This document shows positions 57,191 to 64,000 of a DNA stretch of 64,000 nt, in pieces. The stretch's first letter is position 1. Every line of letters starts with the position of its first letter. The stretch lies in contig CM068546.1 of the NCBI GenBank assembly GCA_035048495.1, positions 31,018,674 to 31,082,673 of the forward strand, read 5' to 3'. The position numbers and the translations under genes are program-made. Under the pieces are notes generated by a model that saw only the letters and a program-made list of their open reading frames with translations, was not told the origin of the DNA and did no database searches. Origin of the DNA: Euptelea pleiosperma. Taxonomy: Eukaryota > Streptophyta > Magnoliopsida > Ranunculales > Eupteleaceae.

Positions 57191-57655
57191 ATATTGACCT
57201 CTAACCCACTTGCCTTTAATGTACCTCCTTTATACTTTTTAAGTCAAATCATCTTCTTCATCATCATCATCATCATCATCTACGCCTTATCAAAAGATTT
57301 GTGTTTGGGGTCAACATCATAAATCCTCGCCATTTGACTTTTTAGTAATAGCCCACATACTTCATAATCCTATTTGTGCCTACAATTGTCTATGGGATCA
57401 CTGACCCATGAATTTGTAGCTCACCCTTTATGGACCTACTTACCAATAGGTCCATCAAGGGCTGAGCCAGAGAGGGCACACACATACTTTGAATTTACAT
57501 ATTTTTTTACTTTTCGAAATTATCCTTTTATTTATGTTTGGAAGGAAATTGTCCCCCTCAGTTTTTCTTCAAGCCTGCGATTTCATTCACATATTCGCCC
57601 GTAAAGTCTTCTCCTCTACAAAATCGTCTTCGCCCATGAAGTCTTCTAATTTTTA
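57191..57655. repeat. duplicated segment, unoccupied copy
   Basis: 57385-57650 matches 60538-60773 plus 61177-61220 (GTCTATGGGATCACTGACCC; CATCAAGGGCTGAGC; CGCCCGTAAAGTCTTCTC). Near 57608 the TTCTCCTC site occurs once, without the MITE found in the other copy. A CAT microsatellite lies near 57260. Confidence 0.7.
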
Positions 57656-57835
57656 AATTTCAAAATTTGAATTCCAACGCCATTTTTTCCATTAAAATCG
57701 TTAAATTCCATTTTTTTTCATTTTTTTCATTTTTGCCCCTGGCTATTTCAATCAGTTTAAAAGCTGTAACGCTGTAACGCCCCCGGTCTATTTAATCGTT
57801 AAAATGGCCTCCTTTAAACCTTGCTATTGACCTCT
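57656..57835. repeat. partial hAT-type MITE
   Basis: CAAAATTTGAATTCCAACGCC and GGCCTCCTTTAAACCTTG at the right end, followed by CTATTGACCTCTAACC, the same flank as at 57191. The left terminus is missing. The flanking block 57190-57330 is thus duplicated at 57830-57960. Confidence 0.5.
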
Positions 57836-58159
57836 AACCTACTTGCCTTTAATGTACCTCCTTTATGCTTTTTAGGTCAAATCATCATCATCTACGCCCT
57901 ATCGAAAAATTTGTGTTTGGGGTCAGCATCATACATCCTTGCCATTTGACTTTTTAGTAGTAGCCCACATACCTCATAATCCTATTTGTACCTACTTTTG
58001 CCATCCTCACTTATCAACTTAACTTAAACCCCACAAAATGCCAACTAACTTTAGATAAGTTATAAAGTTAGGGTCTTTCTCTTTTAACCCATCTTGTCAT
58101 TGGGCATCCATAATTAATTTAGGAGAATAAATATTGTCAGGCATGTGGATTAAATTGCC

Positions 58160-58495
58160 GAAGCTGCGTTTGGATAAGCTTAAAAAATTCCAATAAGATA
58201 GTTTTTAGTAACTTTTAAGCACTTATCGAAAAAACTATACATTTGGTAAAATTTAAAAAGCAACTTTGTAAAGCCCAATAAGGTCCCAAATAGCCACGAC
58301 TTCTGCTTATTGTTTTTGCAGGAGGCGTTCTTAAAATTCCTTACAAATTTATCCTTAAATTTTTTTATTACCAAAACTTAATTTGTTTTTTAAACAAAAC
58401 AGTACTTTTTCTAGCAAACATCATAGGACTTTTAAAAAAAATAGAAGCACTTCTCATGTATGGTTACCAAGCGGCCAAAACAGCTTAACTCAAAT
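58160..58495. mobile_element. MITE of the GCGTTTGGATAAGC family
   Basis: Left GCTGCGTTTGGATAAGC and right GGTTACCAAGCGGCC are weakly inverted ends; inside TTTTAAGCACTTATCG and AGAAGCACTTCTC. Matches 52025-52345 and, in the other orientation, 58700-58995. Confidence 0.5.
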
Positions 58496-58699
58496 AGTTT
58501 ACATATAAATGCTATTGGGTAGGAACTAAAGATAAACTTTAAGCTTAATGCAGCTCAAACATATTTGAAATTAGCACAGGCATTCGAGACATCTTAAGTG
58601 CTTACTAATAACACTTACATGTAAAGTACTCAAGTTAAGTTGTTTTGGTCATTCAATATCCATACAAGAAACATGTTTCTTTTCTTGAAAAGTCTTTTT

Positions 58700-58995
58700 A
58701 TGGCGTTTGGTAAAAAGTGCTTTTTTCGTGGCAAGAGCCAAAAAATTAAGTTTTTGTATCACAAAAGGGAAGTTTGGGTATTAATATTTTAAGGATAAAC
58801 TTGTAAAATTCCTTTTTTAAGAACAGCTTCCCATAAATAAAGAGCCGCTCAAAAACAACTTCTGCTTATGGCGATTTATGAGCTTATTGGGCTTTAAAAA
58901 GTACTTTTTAAGTGCATCAATTTTTTCGACAAGTGCTTAAAACCTGCTAAAAGCTGGCTTAGTGCAGTTTTTAAGCATACCCAAATGAAGCCTAA
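58700..58995. mobile_element. MITE, same family in reverse orientation
   Basis: Starts GGCGTTTGGTAAAAAGTGC and ends GCATACCCAAATGAAGC. TTTTTCGACAAGTGCTTAAAA in the interior is the inverse of the 58160 copy. The minus ORF at 58894-59100 is partly within it and is not a gene. Confidence 0.45.
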
Positions 58996-59019
58996 ATCTA
59001 CTTTCCAAAAAAAGTAATC

Positions 59020-59450
59020 CTCTAGAAAACTACACTTCCTTTGGCTTCTTGCTTGGAAGAGTATTCTTAATGATTTCCTGTGTAGGAGAGAGCTTAACAT
59101 TGACCCCTAGTGTAAGATTTCTAGTAGGCAATCTATGAACTTAGATCATATCCTTGTTTTTTGTCCCTTGGCTTAGGCTACTCGGAAGTTGAATGGCCAA
59201 TTCAAATACTGGTTCACAGATACGGTCGCAAATAATGGCTGGTGGACCTAAAGTGGCATCTTCTTCGATGAAGCCAAACTGGTTTCTTTCATACTTTGGC
59301 ACCTATGATTAGCTAGGAACCTTTTTAGCTTCTAAAATGTTGAGACTAAACTTGATGAGATTCTTTTAGAAGCTAGAATGGCTTGGTCTGATTTCACTAA
59401 CGCTAGCTTGTCGTGCTTTGCACGATTTAGATATGGATCCACCACTTGTT
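59020..59450 (+). pseudogene. L1-type LINE ORF2 C-terminal remnant
   Basis: The frame reads LLAWKSILNDFLCRRELNI, then DHILVFCPLA, matching the zinc-binding domain at the C-terminus of plant LINE reverse transcriptase. Stops interrupt it (after NIDP and PLA). No poly(A) tail is evident. Confidence 0.65.
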
Positions 59451-59499
59451 GTAAGCAAAGAGACCATCTTTGTGTGTCGGCTCACTCCTGTAGATACAT

Positions 59500-60100
59500 A
59501 AAAATGGTCATGGTTTATGTATCAGTATCGATACACCGGTAAGTACCAAATCACTCCCCAAACTCTTAGAAACCCTCTTGAGTCGACATGTGACAAGGAG
59601 GGGAAAACATATAATGATAAGAATTTGTAGAGAAAAAAAGGGTTCAGACTTTTGAGAGAAACCCTAAACATGTGATTTTGATAAGGAAGATTAGCCTTTG
59701 TCGGCCTTCGGTGGACATAGTCGACGGCAAGAATCCCAACGACGAACCACGTATGTACTGTGTTGTGCTTTTTATGTATGCATTTAATTTCATTGTATTT
59801 ATTATTTGATTAACTCGAGATTGTTGTTGTCGGAAGATGGGAGATCAGACGACAATCCCTATTTTATTCCCTACAACCCCTTCAGCTGCTTGGTTAAAGT
59901 GTAATTTTAATGGCTCAGCCATACACGAGAAACTTAAAGCTATGTATGGAGATTAACAAAAAGTTTTACAGAAAATGATTTGTATGTTAGAAATTGTTGA
60001 TACGGAAAAAGTTTTATGAAATTTATATGCAAAAATCCTCTCCCCTTCGACTACCTAGTTAAAGCGTAACTTTGAGAAAGTGGACGTCTATCATTTCTAC
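59500..60100 (+). mobile_element. possible Copia LTR end and leader
   Basis: GGTGGACATAGTCGACGGC and CGAACCACGTATGTACTGTG resemble the conserved 3' end of some Copia LTRs; a short ORF beginning MGDQTTIPI follows at about 59838. I saw no pol motif and no second LTR. Confidence 0.35.
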
Positions 60101-60189
60101 AGAGAAGCAAATTTTTACAGCGAGCCATCTAAGTAGAGATAGGCCATATGATGCCTAATGTGACCACTTGGGATGAGACTCCTCTGACA

Positions 60190-60380
60190 TTGAAGGAGAT
60201 GACAGGGCAGTAGATCACGACACGTGGATTTTGTACCGGCTGACCACCTCGGCCTCACCACCTACGTACACAAGTGATTGTTTTTGGCAAAAAGCACTCG
60301 AGTACATGTGTGGTGAGGTCGAGGTATCAGTCCGTACAAAATCCACGTGCCGAGATCTGCTGCCCTGTCATCTCCTTCAT
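60190..60380. repeat. fold-back element, TGAAGGAGATGACAGGGCAG arms
   Basis: The left arm runs from TGAAGGAGATGACAGGGCAG through ACGTGGATTTTGTAC and GACCACCTCGGCCTCACCAC; the right arm is its imperfect reverse complement, ending CTGCCCTGTCATCTCCTTCA. The loop is about 30 bp. A half copy is at 3290-3420. The 75-codon ORF is a reading of this palindrome. Confidence 0.65.
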
Positions 60381-60537
60381 CAAAGTATTATCCCCTCACA
60401 TTACCCTTTTTTGCAAGATGATTTGATAGGTAGGTCTACTCCCCGGATTTATTATTAAAGGTTTCTAGAATCTCAATCTTTCCGTACTAAAACAAATTAA
60501 AGAGCCGAAAAAGAGAGAACTTTTTCTAAAGGTTACA

Positions 60538-60773
60538 ATTGTCTATGGGACCACTGACCCGTGAAATTGTAGCTCACCCTTTATGGACCTACTTACTAAT
60601 AGGTTCATCAAGGGCTGAGCTAAGAGGGCACACACATACTTTGAATTTACATATTTTTAACTTTTCAAAATTATCCTTTTATTTATGTTTGAAAGGAAAT
60701 TGTCCCCTTCAGTTTTTCTTTTTCTTCAAGCCTGCGATTTCATTCACACATTCGCCCGTAAAGTCTTCTCCTC
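60538..60773. repeat. duplicated segment, copy with MITE
   Basis: Matches 57385-57615 at high similarity (GTCTATGGGACCACTGACCC, CGCCCGTAAAGTCTTCTC) and resumes after the MITE at 61177 (TCTACAAAATCGTCTTCG). Confidence 0.7.
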
Positions 60774-61176
60774 CAAGGTTTAAAGGAGGCCGTTTTAACG
60801 GTTAAACAGACTGGGGGCGTTACCGTTTAAACGGCCGTTAAAACGGATTGAAACGGTCAGGGGCAAAAATAGAAAAAAAATGGGAAAAAATGGAATTAAA
60901 CAGATTTTAACTGTTTTAACGATTTTAACGGAAAAAGTGGTGCTGAAATTCAAATTTTGAAATTTGAAAAAAAAAAGAAAAACAGAATTTAACGGATTTT
61001 AACAGAAATTAAACAGATTTTAACTGCAGTGTTTTTTACAAAATTTTCCAAAATTAAACGGCTGTTTAAACGATTTTAATAGCCGTTTTTTTCAAAACCA
61101 ATAAAACGTGTTTAAACGGTTTTAACAGAAACGGGCTTCGGGTGTTACCGTTTAAACGGCCGTTTTTAAAACCATG
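60774..61176. mobile_element. hAT-type MITE, perfect 8-bp duplication and empty site
   Basis: Starts CAAGGTTTAAAGGAGG and ends TTTTTAAAACCATG, flanked by TTCTCCTC on both sides (60766-60773, 61177-61184). The paralogous segment near 57608 has one TTCTCCTC and no insert. The interior has AACGGCCGTTAAAACGG words. Confidence 0.9.
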
Positions 61177-61184
61177 TTCTCCTC

Positions 61185-64000
61185 TACAAAATCGTCTTCG
61201 ACCGTGAAGTCTTCTAATTGATTGAGCCCTCCTTGAACAAAATCTGGGCTCGTCAGTGGGCCCAAAAGAGTACCACCTGGCACGTTTTTATGCACCCCAC
61301 AAAACCATGGACAATTGCCCCGGCGCCCCTACGCGTAAAAAAAAAAAAGAGGGTATATTCATTTAAATCATTTCTGCAAAATATAAAATGTGTCTAGAAA
61401 TATCGCTCACAACCATCAATCCGTTGGGGGATCATAACAGGTGCATTTGAGTTATCCATTAAACGGCAATGATCACAAAATGCATGCATCCGATCTTAGT
61501 CGCGTGTCAGTCAATTCACGCGCGTCCATGTTATTCCTGAGGAATCTAAATGTACATTTGATGTGTAGTTTTGTGGATATTATTATTTTGGTTTGGTCTT
61601 TATGTTGTCTTGCAGTGCAAATCAGTCCTCCTCAACATAGAAATGACAAATTAGTCCAGTTTGTTTAATAAAGTTGATCCCTCCGCACCGATTAAGGGTT
61701 TGTTTGGAAATCACGTGTTTTCAAGACCTAATCCAGACTTAGCCCAAAAGAAATAGTTCAATGTTACAACTACTTTTAGAAAAAAATCAATTCTAGTCCC
61801 CTTTTAAACGCAATATCAGAAAAAACCGCACACAAACGTGGATCCCATGTGATTACCAAACAGGCTCAGAAGGAGAAGATATGAACTGACCATGACTGGC
61901 CCCATTTTTTAGGTTTCCAAACAGCCCTTAAGTTTTGAATGGTACACGAGTATTAAGAAGAAAAAAAAAAAAATCCTTGCCTCACAATTGTACATTAGAT
62001 TCTTATTGCATAAAAAAAAAAAAAAAAAGGCGGTGTGACATCTACCAAATTTATTTGTCCCTTACGTCAACGTTCCGTGCATACGCATGGCTTAGGACAG
62101 GATTAGCAATTACGCCCCCTCCTTCCGAACCCCCGAGTCCCAGTCCCGGGGTCGGTAAAGTACAGAAAATATGACGTAAATAGCGAGTATTAACTCAAAA
62201 TTATCAGAGTAAAGAGTAAAACTTTGAAGATAATGGTGGTGATGGTGGTGGGACGAAGCTTTCATGATGACGATCATGATTGTAAATGATGGGAGGTGTA
62301 CGTCTACATTGTCATAATCCCATTTGTTAAGGGCCCACTTGGCTAGATTACCAAAAAATAAAGGACCCACTTGTTCAGAACACGACAATAGCTTGTCATT
62401 ATTTATAAAATGTGCACCAACGGTGTTTTGGGAGTCCATTTGTTCGGATAGTGTCTGATTTGTCCCATTTTAATTTCAAGCAAGAACCACAAAAAGGGTC
62501 CAAAGCAAATTTGGGGTGGAGCTGTCCCTATTTGCAGACCTCTTTCCTCTTTTTCTGAATTGTTTTTTCCCAATACCTTGAATCCTGCTCCATATTTGAC
62601 TAGCTTATTCTGTCGGGATGCTAGTGGTTGTACATATTATAGAATGTAACATCATTTAAGAGATGAGGGTCCAACTAGCTAGCCCAACTTTGCTTGCTAG
62701 AAAAGAAAAAAAAGATTTGAAGCCCAAAATTTCCTAGAACATACCTAAATTTTGGCCTGCGGCCTGGGCCTGACCCGTTTATTTCGGGTCCGGCCCAGCC
62801 CAGTTGAGTTATAGAGCTTCTCATGTACATAACGATGTAACCAAAGTTGCTCATAAAGAAAGGTTCTTTGACTTACTTCTTTGTTAATTAAGTAAGGAAT
62901 TATTATATTTTTTTGTGTTAATTATCTGCTGAGAAAGATTTCATAAGCATTATGGCATTTCGAGATTCTCGTAGTAAATTGTCATAATATTGGCTTCGAT
63001 AGTGGGCTTACATCAATTACTTGTGTTTTGTTCGCGTAGGTGCTCAAGCACCAAGCTTAATAGAGAGTGCCCATGCATAAGACCAAAAGCTTGACATTCA
63101 GCTAAGGCCCAAAGCCCAGTGTCAACCTCAAGTCCAATTAAAAGAGACCAAAATCGCGGGCCATTATGCTAGACCAAGTGCTAGGCCAAAAGATGGTAAC
63201 AAGATCTAGGATATACGGTCATGATTCAATAAAATTGATAACGATTTTGGTGCGGCAGCAAAGAGCAAAAGACGCTTTTCCAAATATGGTGGACCATAGT
63301 GGCTTGTAATGCAATGGTCGATAATGGTGGGTCAAGATTGGGACACGATGATGGATGTCATGGCATTGGACCAAGTTGTGGGCCAATGTGGTGTGGACAA
63401 CAAAGTGACATGAAGGGTCGGCTGTAAAGAGCGCAACTGCAGCGTTTTCGAGGGAGGAAATCTTCCATTGAAGCTATCTTGTTAGAGATTTGCGGACTTG
63501 TTCATTCTTGGATCAGTACGATGAAGAGAGGGGCATTAAATTTGAAGATATGGTTTTTGGGTGGTAATCCTTGTTAGGAAGAAATTGAGGTGCTCTTTGT
63601 TTGGTTGTTTCCTCGTAAGTGGGACCAAAGGCATTGCAATGTTTTGAATGGTGATCAAATGGTGAGGATCAAATAAAGCAAATGCAACGGTAGATGTTGA
63701 TGATCAATCAAACATGTGGTTTCCAAAGGCAACGCAGTGTTCCATAACACGGTATGGAGGCTGCAAAGGAGTTGCAGATGGGTGCTTGAAGATCAGACGG
63801 TGGAGGACTCAGTTGAAGGTTGATACACATGAAGGTGTGGCAGGTGCTTGACCAACAAAATTGCTTGACCGTAGGTCTATTTAGAAAGCATGCAGACAAG
63901 GTGGGACCACAACACAACATACATCAAAGGAATTGTTGATTGTATGGAGAACATGGTTCGAAGTATCGGGCGATCCCGAGTTGGATCGGGCGATCCGGAT
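61185..64000. other. intergenic, no gene recognised
   Basis: Contains A-runs (61338-61348, 61961-61973, 62012-62028), a GGTGAT microsatellite patch near 62233 (the histidine run of the 62110-62439 minus ORF), and GGGCCTGACCC/GGGTCCGGCCC words near 62770. Near 63960 a CGGGCGATCC repeat begins and is cut by the window end. No ORF resembles a known protein. Confidence 0.45.

Noticed and set aside
62110..62439. 109-codon minus ORF
   Set aside because: Contains a His run from a GGTGAT microsatellite and no domain; no flanking exon signals were found.

Overview
The window looks like nuclear DNA of a flowering plant, probably a dicot or magnoliid rather than a grass; I cannot name the species. The evidence is a nine-exon gene with GT-AG introns, a plant adenylate isopentenyltransferase (IPT) gene, Copia, L1-like and RTE retroelement debris, and very dense short DNA transposons. 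There is no operon-like packing and no organellar gene.

Layout. 1-8450: transposon-derived sequence only, with hAT-type and Mutator-type MITEs. 8454-20728 (minus strand): a complete nine-exon gene for a plant DUF1749/UPF0613 alpha/beta-hydrolase of 325 residues. Its introns hold two opposed Copia fragments, RTE LINE pieces, a SINE-like element and MITEs; a 9-codon upstream ORF overlaps the main ATG by one base. 20930-33300: intergenic MITEs, an L1-type LINE 3' end, a solo-LTR-like segment and a minisatellite next to an LTR-like end. 33310-51500: a cytokinin-biosynthesis locus. One intact intronless IPT gene (35186-36181) starts a head-to-tail segmental duplication; two further units carry broken IPT copies (41195-41488 and 49026-49385), and a fourth fragment carries only the 3' flank. 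52353-56864: an array of about 170-bp elements with Helitron-type ends (TC at the 5' end, short hairpin then CTAG at the 3' end), also present inside unit A. 57000-64000: hAT MITEs, a duplicated segment, LINE and LTR debris, and no convincing gene.

The most useful signal is internal: because the IPT units are paralogous, several transposons can be seen filled in one unit and empty in another. This fixes exact ends, target-site duplications (8 bp for hAT, 9-10 bp for Mutator, A/T for Helitron) and relative insertion order. The two functional genes are unrelated in role: one makes cytokinin precursors (likely plastid or cytosol), the other is a predicted serine hydrolase of unknown substrate.
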